NCBI GenBank assembly: GCA_037013495.1
Contig: CM072811.1
Span: 10,297,190-10,361,189 of the forward strand
Direction of reading: 5' to 3'
Origin: Hippophae tibetana
Taxonomy: Eukaryota; Streptophyta; Magnoliopsida; Rosales; Elaeagnaceae
Length of the DNA stretch: 64,000 nucleotides
The notes under the pieces were generated by a model. That model was given only the letters and a program-made list of their open reading frames with translations. It had not been told where the DNA came from and did no database searches. Of the stretch, positions 52,105 to 64,000 are shown piece by piece. The first letter of the stretch is position 1. Each line of letters starts with the position of its first letter. The translations under genes were made by a program, and so were the position numbers.

Positions 52105-55100
52105 GACCCATTTATAAATTATACCTATATTAAATAATAAGGTGAGTACTTAATTTGTGTTTTTTCTTTGTATTGGTTTAAGTAACCCCATATATGACTC
52201 TTTTTTAGAATTCATGAATGCATGGAGACACAGACATATACTTTAAATTTCTACTTAACTTATTAAAATCAAGTAATAAAAATAAAAATTTAACACTCTA
52301 TTAGGTGTAATTCAATGGAGAGGCCTAGAGAGATAATCTAACAATTTAAAATTCAAATTGTTCAGACAAATAAACAACAAAGGAAATTTTAAAATAATGA
52401 AAAATATGAATTACAAAGATAAGATATAAAAAATCTAAAACATCTCATTCTTTTTAATGTCGTTTAAGATTACAACTAAAATCTATAAAATAAGTCATCT
52501 TGTTATTCAATATATATAGGATTTACTATAACAATTAATTGAAAATTACTTTCGTATTTTAATAAAAAATGTAACAATATCGAAATTTTCCAATCTTTTT
52601 ATAATGAATTTGAATTCGCTTAGACTATACTCTCACGAGGCATACACTCAAATACAATAATCCTATAGGTTCAAATATTCATGCAAAGGTATAAAAGAAT
52701 AGAGCGTTTGTATAGAAGTGATCTAATAGTTTTGCATATGTTTAAAGATGAAAAAGACTAAAAATAGTGCATAATATTAATCTCATGAAAGTAATCAAAT
52801 TAAATGATTTTATAAAGAAATAAAATATCATTTTTATCCAACGATTAAATTTATCGAATAAATTTTGAAGTAACTTTTTAGAGATGAATAAAATGCGAAA
52901 TGACTTCATGGGAAGTATTTCCTGTATTTTTCTTTTATATTTAGCCAATTCTCATAAGGATATTGGGTCATAGTAAAAAGTTTGTACTATTTTTTTCTCT
53001 GTTTTATTTATATCTACTTTTTGTTTTAGAGATATATAGTTATTAATGAAAATGACCCATTTATAAATTATACCTATATTAAATAATAAGGTGAGTACTT
53101 AATTTGTGTTTTTTCTTTGTATTGGTTTAATTAACCCCATATATGACTCTTTTTTAGAATTTCGTGAATGCATGAACACACACACATATACTTTAAATTT
53201 CTACTTAACTTATTCAAGTCAAATAATAAAAATAAAAATTTAACACTCTATTAGGTGTAATTCAATGCAGAGGCCTAGAGAGATAATCTAAAAATTTAAA
53301 ATTCAAATTGTTAAGACAAATAAACAACAAAGAAAATTTTAAAATAATGAAAAATATGAATTAGAAAGATAAGATACAAAAAATCTAAAACATCTCATTC
53401 TTTTTAATGTCGTTTAAGATTACAACTAAAATCTATAAAATAAGTCATCTTGTTATTCAATATATATAGGATTTACTATAACAATTAATTGAAAACTACT
53501 TTCGTATTTTAATAAAAAATGTAACAATATCGAAACTTTCCAATCTTTGTATAATGAATTTGAATTCGCTTAGACTATACTCTCACGAGGCAAACACTCA
53601 AAAACAATAATCCTATAGGTTCAAATATTCATGCAAAGGTATAAAAGAATAGAGCTTTTGTATAGAAGTGATCTAATAGTTTTGCATATGTTTAAAGATG
53701 AAAAAGACTAAAAATAGTGCATAATATTAATCTCATGAAAGTAATCAAATTAAATGATTTTATAAAGAAATAAAATATCATTTTTATCCAACGATTAAAT
53801 TTATCGAATAAATTTTGAAGTAACTTTTTAGAGATGAATAAAATGCGAAATGACTTCATGGGGAAGTATTTCCTGTATTTTTCTTTTATATTTAGCCAAT
53901 TCTCATAAGGATATTGGGTCATAGTAAAAAGTTTGTACTATTTTTTTCTTTGTTTTATTTATATCTACTTTTTGTTTTAGAGATATATAGTTATTAATGA
54001 AAATGACCCATTTATAAATTATACCTATATTAAATAATAAGGTGAGTAGTTAATTTGTGTTTTTTCTTTGTATTGGTTTAAGTAACCCCATATATGACTC
54101 TTTTTTAGAATTTCATGAATGCATGAATACACAAACATATACTTTAAATTTCTACTTAACTTATTCAAGTCAAGTAATAAAAATAAAACTTTAACACTCT
54201 ATTAGATGTAATTCAATGAAGAGGCCTAGAGAGATAATCTAATAATTTAAAATTCAAATTGTTAAGACAAATAAACAACAAAGAAAATTTTAAAATAATG
54301 AAAAATATGAATTACAAAGATAAGATATAAAAAATCTAAAACATCTCATTCTTTTTAATGTCGTTTAAGATTACAACTAAAATCTATAAAATAAGTCATC
54401 TTGTTATTCAATATATATAGGATTTACTATAACAATTAATTGAAAATTACTTTCATATTTTAATAAAAAAAAGTAACAATATCAAAATTTTCCAAACTTT
54501 GTATAATGAATTTGAATTCGCTTAGACTATACTCTAAGGAGGCATACACTCAAATACAACAATCCTACTGGTTGAAATATTAATTCAAATGTATATAAGA
54601 ATAGAGCTTTTGTATAGAAATGATCTAATAGTTTTGCATATGTTTAAAGATGAAAAAGACTAAAAATAGTGCATAATATTAATCTCATGAAAGTAATCAA
54701 ATTAAATGATTTTATAAAGAAATAAAATATCATTTTTATCCAACGATTAAATTTATCGAATAAATTTTGAAGTAACTTTTTAGAGATGAATAAAATGCGA
54801 AATGACTTCATTGGAAGTATTTCCTGTATTTTTCTTTTATATTTAGCCAATTCTCATAAGGATATTGGGTCATATTAAAAAGTTTGTACTATTTTTTTCT
54901 CTGTTTTATTTATATCTACTTTTTGTTTTAGAGATATATAGTTATTAATGAAAATGACCCATTTATAAATTATACCTATATTAAATAATAAGGTGAGTAC
55001 TTAATTTGTGTTTTTTCTTTGTATTGGTTTAAGTAACCCCATATATGACTCTTTTTTAGAATTCATGAATGCATGAATACACAGACATATACTTTAAATT

Positions 55101-56861
55101 TCTACTTAACTTATTCAAGTCAAGTAATAAAAATAAAAATTTAGCACTCTATTAGGTGTAATTCAATGCAGAGGCCTAGAGAGATAATCTAAAAATTTAA
55201 AATTCAAATTGTTAAGACAAATAAACAACAAAGAAAATTTTAAAATAATGAAAAATATGAATTAGAAAGATAAGATACAAAAAATCTAAAACATCTCATT
55301 CTTTTTAATGTCGTTTAAGATTACAACTAAAATCTATAAAATAAGTCATCTTGTTATTCAATATATATAGGATTTACTATAACAATTAATTGAAAACTAC
55401 TTTCGTATTTTAATAAAAAATGTAACAATATCGAAATTTTCCAATATTTGTATAATGAATTTGAATTCGCTTAGACTATACTCTCACGAGGAAAACACTC
55501 AAATACAATAATCCTATTGGTTCAAATATTCAATCAAAGGTATAAAAGAATAGAGCTTTTGTATAGAAATGATCTAATAGTTTTGCATATGTTTAAAGAT
55601 GAAAAAGACTAAAAATAGTGCATAATATTAATCTCGTGAAAGTAATCAAATTAAATGATTTTATAAAGAAATAAAATATCATTTTTATCCAACGATTTAA
55701 TTTATCGAATAAATTTTGAAGTAACGTTTTAGAGATGAATAAAATGCGAAATGACTTCATGGGGAAGTATTTCCTGTATTTTTCTTTTATATTTAGCCAA
55801 TTCTCATAAGGATATTGGGTCATAGTAAAAAGTTTGTACTATTTTTTTCTTTGTTTTATTTATATCTACTTTTTGTTTTAGAGATATATAGTTATTAATG
55901 AAAATGACCCATTTATAAATTATACCTATATTAAATAATAAGGTGAGTACTTAATTTGTGTTTTTTCTTTGTATTGGTTTAAGTAACCCCATATATGACT
56001 ATTTTTTAGAATTTCATGAATGCATGAATACACAAACATATACTTTAAATTTCTACTTAACTTATTCAAGTCAAGTAATAAAAATAAAAATTTAACACTC
56101 TATTAGGTGTAATTCAATGCAGAGGCCTAGAGAGATAATCTAATAATTTAAAATTCAAATTGTTAAGACAAATAAACAACAAAGAAAATTTTAAAATAAT
56201 GAAAAATATGAATTACAAAGATAAGATGTAAAAAATCTAAAACATCTCATTCTTTTTAATGTCGTTTAAGATTACAACTAAAATCTATAAAATAAGTCAT
56301 CTTGTTATTCAATATATATAGGATTTACTATAACAATTAATTGAAAATTACTTTCATATTTTAATAAAAAAAAGTAACAATATCAAAATTTTCCAATCTT
56401 TGTATAATGAATTTGAATTCGCTTAGACTATACTCTAAGAAGGCATACACTCAAATACAACAATCCTACTGGTTCAAATATTAATTCAAATGTATATAAG
56501 AATAGAGCTTTTGTATAGAAATGATCTAATAGTTTTGCATATGTTTAAAGATGAAAAAGACTAAAAATAGTGCATAATATTAATCTCATGAAAGTAATCA
56601 AATTAAATGATTTTATAAAGAAATAAAATATCATTTTTATCCAACGATTAAATTTATCGAATAAATTTTGAAGTAACTTTTTAGAGATGAATAAAATGCG
56701 AAATGACTTCATGGGAAGTATTTCCTGTATTTTTCTTTTATATTTAGCCAATTCTCATAAGGATATTGGGTCATAGTAAAAAGTTTGTACTATTCATTTT
56801 TTTTCTTTGTTTTATTTATATCTACCTTTTGTTTTAGCGATATATAGTTATTAATGAAAAT
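52105..56861. repeat. Mosaic block repeating the 36.3-38.9 kb segment
   Basis: Monomers start at 52105, 53054, 54005, 54956 and 55906. About 52540-55060 copies about 36345-38860 at 16197-16198 bp offset. GAATAGAGCGTTTG, CATGAACACACA, GAATTAGAAAGATAAG, CGAAACTTTCC, AATGAAGAGGCC, TTCCAAACTTTG and TGGTTGAAATATT fall at matching places. The monomer at 55906 instead matches the 1906 bp dimer unit (ATGACTATTTTTTAG, AAGATGTAAAAAATC, CTAAGAAGGC). The monomer at 54956 has its own AATATTTG, GAGGAAAACACTC and TTCAATCAAAGG. Confidence 0.87.
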
Positions 56862-59722
56862 GACCCATTTATAAATTATACCTAAATTAAATAATAAGGT
56901 GAGTAGTTAATTTGTGTTTTTTCTTTGTATTGGTTTAAGTAACCCCATATATGACTCTTTTTTAGAATTCATGAATGCATGAATACACAGACATATACTT
57001 TAAATTTCTACTTAACTTATTCAAGTCAAGTAATAAAAATAAAAATTTAGCACTCTATTAGATGTAATTCAATGCAGAGGCCTAGAGAGATAATCTAACA
57101 ATTTAAAATTCAAATTGTTAAGACAAATAAACAACAAAGAAAATTTTAAAATAATGAAAAATATGAATTACAAAGATAAGATATAAAAAATCAAAAACAT
57201 CTCACTCTTTTTAATGTCGTTTAAGATTACAACTAAAATCTATAAAATAAGTCATCTTGTTATTCAATATATATAGGATTTACTATAACAATTAATTGAA
57301 AACTACTTTCGTATTTTAATAAAAAATGTAACAATATCGAAATTTTCCAATCTTTGTATAATGAATTTGAATTCGCTTAGACTATACTCTCACGAGGCAA
57401 ACACTCAAATACAATAATCCTATAGGTTCAAATATTCATGCAAAGGTATAAAAGAATAGAGCTTTTGTATAGAAGTGATCTAATAGTTTTGCATATGTTT
57501 AAAGATGAAAAACACTAAAAATAGTGCATAATATTAATCTCATGAAAGTAATCAAATTAAATGATTTTATAAAGAAATAAAATATCATTTTTATCCAACG
57601 ATTAAATTTATCGAATAAATTTTGAAGTAACTTTTTAGAGATGAATAAAATGCGAAATGACTTCATGGGGAAGTATTTCCTGTATTTTTCTTTTATATTT
57701 AGCCAATTCTCATAAGGATATTGGGTCATAGTAAAAAGTTTGTACTATTCATTTTTTTTCTTTGTTTTATTTATATCTACTTTTTGTTTTAGAGATATAT
57801 AGTTATTAATGAAAATGACCCATTTATAAATTATACCTATATTAAATAATAAGGTGAGTACTTAATTTGTGTTTTTTCTTTGTATTGGTTTAAGTAACCC
57901 CATATATGACTCTTTTTTAGAATTCATGAATGCATGAATACACAGACATATACTTTAAATTTCTACTTAACTTATTCAAGTCAAGTAATAAAAATAAAAA
58001 TTTAGCACTCTATTAGGTGTAATTCAATGCAGAGGCCTAGAGAGATAATCTAAAAATTTAAAATTCAAATTGTTAAGACAAATAAACAACAAAGAAAATT
58101 TTAAAATAATGAAAAATATGAATTAGAAAGATAAGATACAAAAAATCTAAAACATCTCATTCTTTTTAATGTCGTTTAAGATTACAACTAAAATCTATAA
58201 AATAAGTCATCTTGTTATTCAATATATATAGGATTTACTATAACAATTAATTGAAAACTACTTTCGTATTTTAATAAAAAATGTAACAATATCGAAACTT
58301 TCCAATCTTTGTATAATGAATTTGAATTCGCTTAGACTATACTCTCACGAGGCAAACACTCAAATACAATAATCCTATAGGTTCAAATATTCATGCAAAG
58401 GTATAAAAGAATAGAGCTTTTGTATAGAAGTGATCTAATAGTTTTGCATATGTTTAAAGATGAAAAAGACTAAAAATAGTGCATAATATTAATCTCATGA
58501 AAGTAATCAAATTAAATGATTTTATAAAGAAATAAAATATCATTTTTATCCAACGATTAAATTTATCGAATAAATTTTGAAGTAACTTTTTAGAGATGAA
58601 TAAAATGCGAAATGACTTCATGGGGAAGTATTTCCTGTATTTTTCTTTTATATTTAGCTAATTCTCATAAGGATATTGGGTCATAGTAAAAAGTTTGTAC
58701 TATTTTTTTCTTTGTTTTATTTATATCTACTTTTTGTTTTAGAGATATATAGTTATTAATGAAAATGACCCATTTATAAATTATACCTATATTAAATAAT
58801 AAGGTGAGTACTTAATTTGTGTTTTTTCTTTGTATTGGTTTAAGTAACCCCATATTTGACACTTTTTTAGAATTTCATGAATGCATGAATACACAAACAT
58901 ATACTTTAAATTTCTACTTAACTTATTCAAGTCAAGTAATAAAAATAAAAATTTAACACTCTATTAGGTGTAATTCAATGAAGAGGCCTAGAGAGATAAT
59001 CTAATAATTTAAAATTCAAATTGTTAAGACAAATAAACAACAAAGAAAATTTTAAAATAATGAAAAATATGAATTACAAAGATAAGATATAAAAAATCAA
59101 AAACATCTCATTCTTTTTAATGTCGTTTAAGATTACAACTAAAATCTATAAAATAAGTCATCTTGTTATTCAATATATATAGGATTTACTATAACAATTA
59201 ATTGAAAATTACTTTCATATTTTAATAAAAAAAAGTAACAATATCAAAATTTTCCAATCTTTGTATAATGAATTTGAATTCGCTTAGACTATACTCTAAG
59301 GAGGCAAACACTCAAATACAACAATCCTACTGGTTGAAATATTAATTCAAATGTATATAAGAATAGAGCTTTTGTATAGAAATGATCTAATAGTTTTGCA
59401 TATGTTTAAAGATGAAAAAGACTAAAAATAGTGCATAATATTAATCTCATGAAAGTAATCAAATTAAATGATTTTATAAAGAAATAAAATATCATTTTTA
59501 TCCAACGATTAAATTTATCGAATAAATTTTGAAGTAACTTTTTAGAGATGAATAAAATGCGAAATGACTTCATGGGAAGTATTTCCTGTATTTTTCTTTT
59601 ATATTTAGCCAATTCTCATAAGGATATTGGGTCATAGTAAAAAGTTTGTACTATTCATTTTTTTTCTTTGTTTTATTTATATCTACCTTTTGTTTTAGCG
59701 ATATATAGTTATTAATGAAAAT

Positions 59723-60672
59723 GACCCATTTATAAATTATACCTATATTAAATAATAAGGTGAGTAGTTAATTTGTGTTTTTTCTTTGTATTGGTTTAAG
59801 TAACCCCATATATGACTCTTTTTTAGAATTCATGAATGCATGAATACACAGACATATACTTTAAATTTCTACTTAACTTATTCAAGTCAAGTAATAAAAA
59901 TAAAAATTTAGCACTCTATTAGATGTAATTCAATGCAGAGGCCTAGAGAGATAATCTAAAAATTTAAAATTCAAATTGTTAAGACAAATAAACAACAAAG
60001 AAAATTTTAAAATAATGAAAAATATGAATTACAAAGATAAGATATAAAAAATCTAAAACATCTCACTCTTTTTAATGTCGTTTAAGATTACAACTAAAAT
60101 CTATAAAATAAGTCATCTTGTTATTCAATATATATAGGATTTACTATAACAATTAATTGAAAACTACTTTCGTATTTTAATAAAAAATGTAACAATATCG
60201 AAATTTTCCAATCTTTGTATAATGAATTTGAATTCGCTTAGACTATACTCTCACGAGGCAAACACTCAAATACAATAATCCTATAGGTTCAAATATTCAT
60301 GCAAAGGTATAAAAGAATAGAGCTTTTGTATAGAAGTGATCTAATAGTTTTGCATATGTTTAAAGATGAAAAAGACTAAAAATAGTGCATAATATTAATC
60401 TCATGAAAGTAATCAAATTAAATGATTTTATAAAGAAATAAAATATCATTTTTATCCAACGATTAAATTTATCGAATAAATTTTGAAGTAACTTTTTAGA
60501 GATGAATAAAATGCGAAATGACTTCATGGGGAAGTATTTCCTGTATTTTTCTTTTATATTTAGCTAATTCTCATAAGGATATTGGGTCATAGTAAAAAGT
60601 TTGTACTATTTTTTTCTTTGTTTTATTTATATCTACTTTTTGTTTTAGAGATATATAGTTATTAATGAAAAT
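59723..60672. repeat. Hybrid monomer from loss of one unit
   Basis: The left part follows the first monomer of the trimer (TTAGATGTAATTC, AGCACTCTATTAG). The right end follows the middle monomer (TTTAGCTAATTCTCATAAGG and the short GTACTATTTTTTTCTTTG, instead of TTTAGCCAATTC and GTACTATTCATTTTTTTTC). The central part alternates markers (ATCTAAAAATTT of the middle type, GAATTACAAAG and CATCTCACTC of the first type). Fusion of two adjacent monomers with loss of about one unit length explains why this copy of the HOR is a dimer. Confidence 0.75.
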
Positions 60673-63495
60673 GACCCATTTATAAATTATACCTATATTA
60701 AATAATAAGGTGAGTACTTAATTTGTGTTTTTTCTTTGTATTGGTTTAAGTAACCCCATATTTGACACTTTTTTAGAATTTCATGAATGCATGAATACAC
60801 AAACATATACTTTAAATTTCTACTTAACTTATTCAAGTCAAGTAATAAAAATAAAAATTTAACACTCTATTAGGTGTAATTCAATGAAGAGGCCTAGAGA
60901 GATAATCTAATAATTTAAAATTCAAATTGTTAAGACAAATAAACAACAAAGAAAATTTTAAAATAATGAAAAATATGAATTACAAAGATAAGATATAAAA
61001 AATCAAAAACATCTCATTCTTTTTAATGTCGTTTAAGATTACAACTAAAATCTATAAAATAAGTCATCTTGTTATTCAATATATATAGGATTTACTATAA
61101 CAATTAATTGAAAATTACTTTCATATTTTAATAAAAAAAAGTAACAATATCAAAATTTTCCAATCTTTGTATAATGAATTTGAATTCGCTTAGACTATAC
61201 TCTAAGGAGGCATACACTCAAATACAACAATCCTACTGGTTGAAATATTAATTCAAATGTATATAAGAATAGAGCTTTTGTATAGAAATGATCTAATAGT
61301 TTTGCATATGTTTAAAGATGAAAAAGACTAAAAATAGTGCATAATATTAATCTCATGAAAGTAATCAAATTAAATGATTTTATAAAGAAATAAAATATCA
61401 TTTTTATCCAACGATTAAATTTATCGAATAAATTTTGAAGTAACTTTTTAGAGATGAATAAAATGCGAAATGACTTCATGGGAAGTATTTCCTGTATTTT
61501 TCTTTTATATTTAGCCAATTCTCATAAGGATATTGGGTCATAGTAAAAAGTTTGTACTATTCATTTTTTTTCTTTGTTTTATTTATATCTACCTTTTGTT
61601 TTAGCGATATATAGTTATTAATGAAAATGACCCATTTATAAATTATACCTATATTAAATAATAAGGTGAGTAGTTAATTTGTGTTTTTTCTTTGTATTGG
61701 TTTAAGTAACCCCATATATGACTCTTTTTTAGAATTCATGAATGCATGAATACACAGACATATACTTTAAATTTCTACTTAACTTATTCAAGTCAAGTAA
61801 TAAAAATAAAAATTTAGCACTCTATTAGATGTAATTCAATGCAGAGGCCTAGAGAGATAATCTAACAATTTAAAATTCAAATTGTTAAGACAAATAAACA
61901 ACAAAGAAAATTTTAAAATAATGAAAAATATGAATTACAAAGATAAGATATAAAAAATCAAAAACATCTCACTCTTTTTAATGTCGTTTAAGATTACAAC
62001 TAAAATCTATAAAATAAGTCATCTTGTTATTCAATATATATAGGATTTACTATAACAATTAATTGAAAACTACTTTCGTATTTTAATAAAAAATGTAACA
62101 ATATCGAAATTTTCCAATCTTTGTATAATGAATTTGAATTCGCTTAGACTATACTCTCACGAGGCAAACACTCAAATACAATAATCCTATAGGTTCAAAT
62201 ATTCATGCAAAGGTATAAAAGAATAGAGCTTTTGTATAGAAGTGATCTAATAGTTTTGCATATGTTTAAAGATGAAAAAGACTAAAAATAGTGCATAATA
62301 TTAATCTCATGAAAGTAATCAAATTAAATGATTTTATAAAGAAATAAAATATCATTTTTATCCAACGATTAAATTTATCGAATAAATTTTGAAGTAACTT
62401 TTTAGAGATGAATAAAATGCGAAATGACTTCATGGGGAAGTATTTCCTGTATTTTTCTTTTATATTTAGCCAATTCTCATAAGGATATTGGGTCATAGTA
62501 AAAAGTTTGTACTATTCATTTTTTTTCTTTGTTTTATTTATATCTACTTTTTGTTTTAGAGATATATAGTTATTAATGAAAATGACCCATTTATAAATTA
62601 TACCTATATTAAATAATAAGGTGAGTACTTAATTTGTGTTTTTTCTTTGTATTGGTTTAAGTAACCCCATATATGACTCTTTTTTAGAATTCATGAATGC
62701 ATGAATACACAGACATATACTTTAAATTTCTACTTAACTTATTCAAGTCAAGTAATAAAAATAAAAATTTAGCACTCTATTAGGTGTAATTCAATGCAGA
62801 GGCCTAGAGAGATAATCTAAAAATTTAAAATTCAAATTGTTAAGACAAATAAACAACAAAGAAAATTTTAAAATAATGAAAAATATGAATTAGAAAGATA
62901 AGATACAAAAAATCTAAAACATCTCATTCTTTTTAATGTCGTTTAAGATTACAACTAAAATCTATAAAATAAGTCATCTTGTTATTCAATATATATAGGA
63001 TTTACTATAACAATTAATTGAAAACTACTTTCGTATTTTAATAAAAAATGTAACAATATCGAAACTTTCCAATCTTTGTATAATGAATTTGAATTCGCTT
63101 AGACTATACTCTCACGAGGCAAACACTCAAATACAATAATCCTATAGGTTCAAATATTCATGCAAAGGTATAAAAGAATAGAGCTTTTGTATAGAAGTGA
63201 TCTAATAGTTTTGCATATGTTTAAAGATGAAAAAGACTAAAAATAGTGCATAATATTAATCTCATGAAAGTAATCAAATTAAATGATTTTATAAAGAAAT
63301 AAAATATCATTTTTATCCAACGATTAAATTTATCGTATAAATTTTGAAGTAACTTTTTAGAGATGAATAAAATGCGAAATGACTTCATGGGGAAGTATTT
63401 CCTGTATTTTTCTTTTATATTTAGCTAATTCTCATAAGGATATTGGGTCATAGTAAAAAGTTTGTACTATTTTTTTCTTTGTTTTATTTATATCT

Positions 63496-63576
63496 ACTTT
63501 TTGTTTTAGAGATATATAGTTATTAATGAAAATGACCCATTTATAAATTATACCTATATTAAATAATAAGGTGAGT
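63496..63576 (+). other. Splice acceptor-like and donor-like pair around 61 bp (representative)
   Basis: A pyrimidine-rich tract ending in TTTTGTTTTAG (to 63509) is followed 61 bp later by AAG/GTGAGT (GT at 63571), which matches the eukaryotic 5' splice consensus. The pair recurs in nearly all monomers, for instance TTTTAG ending at 36831 and GTGAGT at 36893-36898; a donor-like site is already at 47-52. The distance from one donor to the next acceptor is about 889 bp. The 61 bp has stops in all frames. Exceptions are ATG/GTGAGT at about 21620 and 35942, and AATGTGAGT at about 28300 and 31167. Function is untested; this may be coincidence fixed by homogenisation. Confidence 0.35.
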
Positions 63577-64000
63577 ACTTAATTTGTGTTTTTTCTTTGT
63601 ATTGGTTTAAGTAACCCCATATTTGACACTTTTTTAGAATTTCATGAATGCATGAATACACAAACATATACTTTAAATTTCTACTTAACTTATTCAAGTC
63701 AAGTAATAAAAATAAAAATTTAACACTCTATTAGGTGTAATTCAATGAAGAGGCCTAGAGAGATAATCTAATAATTTAAAATTCAAATTGTTAAGACAAA
63801 TAAACAACAAAGAAAATTTTAAAATAATGAAAAATATGAATTACAAAGATAAGATATAAAAAATCAAAAACATCTCATTCTTTTTAATGTCGTTTAAGAT
63901 TACAACTAAAATCTATAAAATAAGTCATCTTGTTATTCAATATATATAGGATTTACTATAACAATTAATTGAAAATTACTTTCATATTTTAATAAAAAAA
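63534..64000. repeat. Partial monomer at window end
   Basis: The first 467 bases of a monomer of the TATTTGACAC type, matching those at 58767 and 60673. The array continues beyond the window. Confidence 0.95.

Larger units (their letters stand above)
1..64000. repeat. Satellite DNA array, about 953 bp monomer
   Basis: The same roughly 953 bp sequence repeats in one orientation from end to end with no foreign insertion. Monomer starts (G of GACCCATTTATAAATTA or a close variant): 10, 964, 1918, 2871, 3825, 4778, 5731, 6685, 7638, 8591, 9544, 10498, 11453, 12406, 13363, 13955, 14907, 15863, 16814, 17767, 18724, 19680, 20631, 21586, 22543, 23496, 24452, 25403, 26355, 27307, 28263, 29216, 30173, 31130, 32083, 33041, 33997, 34954, 35907, 36856, 37807, 38758, 39709, 40659, 41610, 42565, 43515, 44471, 45421, 46377, 47327, 48284, 49238, 50194, 51149, 52105, 53054, 54005, 54956, 55906, 56862, 57817, 58767, 59723, 60673, 61629, 62584, 63534. 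The last copy runs off the window. No reading frame exceeds 76 codons. The array is read as nuclear heterochromatin; a centromeric role is inference only. Confidence 0.98.
56862..64000. repeat. 3+2+3 monomer higher-order repeat series
   Basis: Copy 1 is a trimer 56862-59722 (starts 56862, 57817, 58767), copy 2 a dimer 59723-61628 (59723, 60673), and copy 3 a trimer 61629 to beyond the window (61629, 62584, 63534). Starts in copies 1 and 3 are each exactly 4767 bp apart. First monomers carry TTAGATGTAATTC and are preceded by CTACCTTTTGTTTTAGCG. Middle ones have GAATTAGAAAG and CGAAACTTTCC. Last ones have CATATTTGACACTTTTTTAG and TGGTTGAAATATT. Copy 2 lacks a separate middle monomer. Confidence 0.9.

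Noticed and set aside
36545..62496. About two dozen 62-76 codon minus-strand frames as a multicopy gene family
   Set aside because: They sit at the same place in each satellite monomer, are closed or frameshifted in sister monomers, vary by amino-acid changing substitutions, and match no family I recognise.
1..64000. CRISPR array
   Set aside because: Repeats are about 950 bp and directly abutting, with no short repeat/unique spacer alternation and no cas genes.
1..64000. rDNA intergenic spacer or LTR retrotransposon cluster
   Set aside because: No rRNA sequence, no gag/pol reading frames, no LTR boundaries or primer binding sites; every base belongs to the same monomer.
1..64000. CENP-B box
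   Set aside because: I found no TTCG....A..CGGG-type motif; the sequence has almost no CGGG.

Overview
The whole 64 kb window is one uninterrupted, head-to-tail satellite DNA array. The repeat unit (monomer) is about 953 bp and very AT-rich (about one fifth to one quarter G+C by eye). I found no supportable protein-coding gene, tRNA, rRNA, transposon, CRISPR array or unique sequence. Taking the first G of the conserved GACCCATTTATAAATTA motif as the monomer start, I placed 68 starts from 10 to 63534. All spacings are 949-958 bp except one 592 bp monomer at 13363. A long AT-rich array with nested higher-order repeats (HORs) indicates nuclear heterochromatin of a eukaryote, such as a centromeric, pericentromeric or subtelomeric knob-like block. 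A plant is my best guess, but nothing in the sequence proves the kingdom.

Layout. 1-963 is a divergent 'CAATCCC' subfamily monomer, seen again at 15863, 28263 and 31130. 964-9543 holds three tandem copies of a three-monomer HOR of 2860 bp. 9544-18723 is a mosaic of subfamilies and contains the 592 bp internally deleted monomer. 18724-28262 is a mosaic with a 2.1 kb segment repeated at 4772 bp offset. 27660-33390 is a clean tandem duplication of a 2867 bp three-monomer block, followed by one duplicated monomer and a pair copied from the 21-22 kb region. From about 36470 to the end the array is one younger-looking family built of dimeric HORs: 1901 bp at 36856-42564 and 1906 bp at 42565-48283. 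This is followed by a run of near-identical single monomers (49238-52104), a 2.5 kb segment repeated 16.2 kb away (52540-55060), and a 3+2+3 monomer HOR series (56862-64000).

No genes work together here. The interesting content is structural: the record of unequal exchange and local amplification, conserved dyad symmetries in every monomer, a splice acceptor-like and donor-like pair flanking a 61 bp segment in each monomer, and a minus-strand 68-76 codon reading frame that opens only in some subfamilies. That frame is best read as a homogenised chance ORF.
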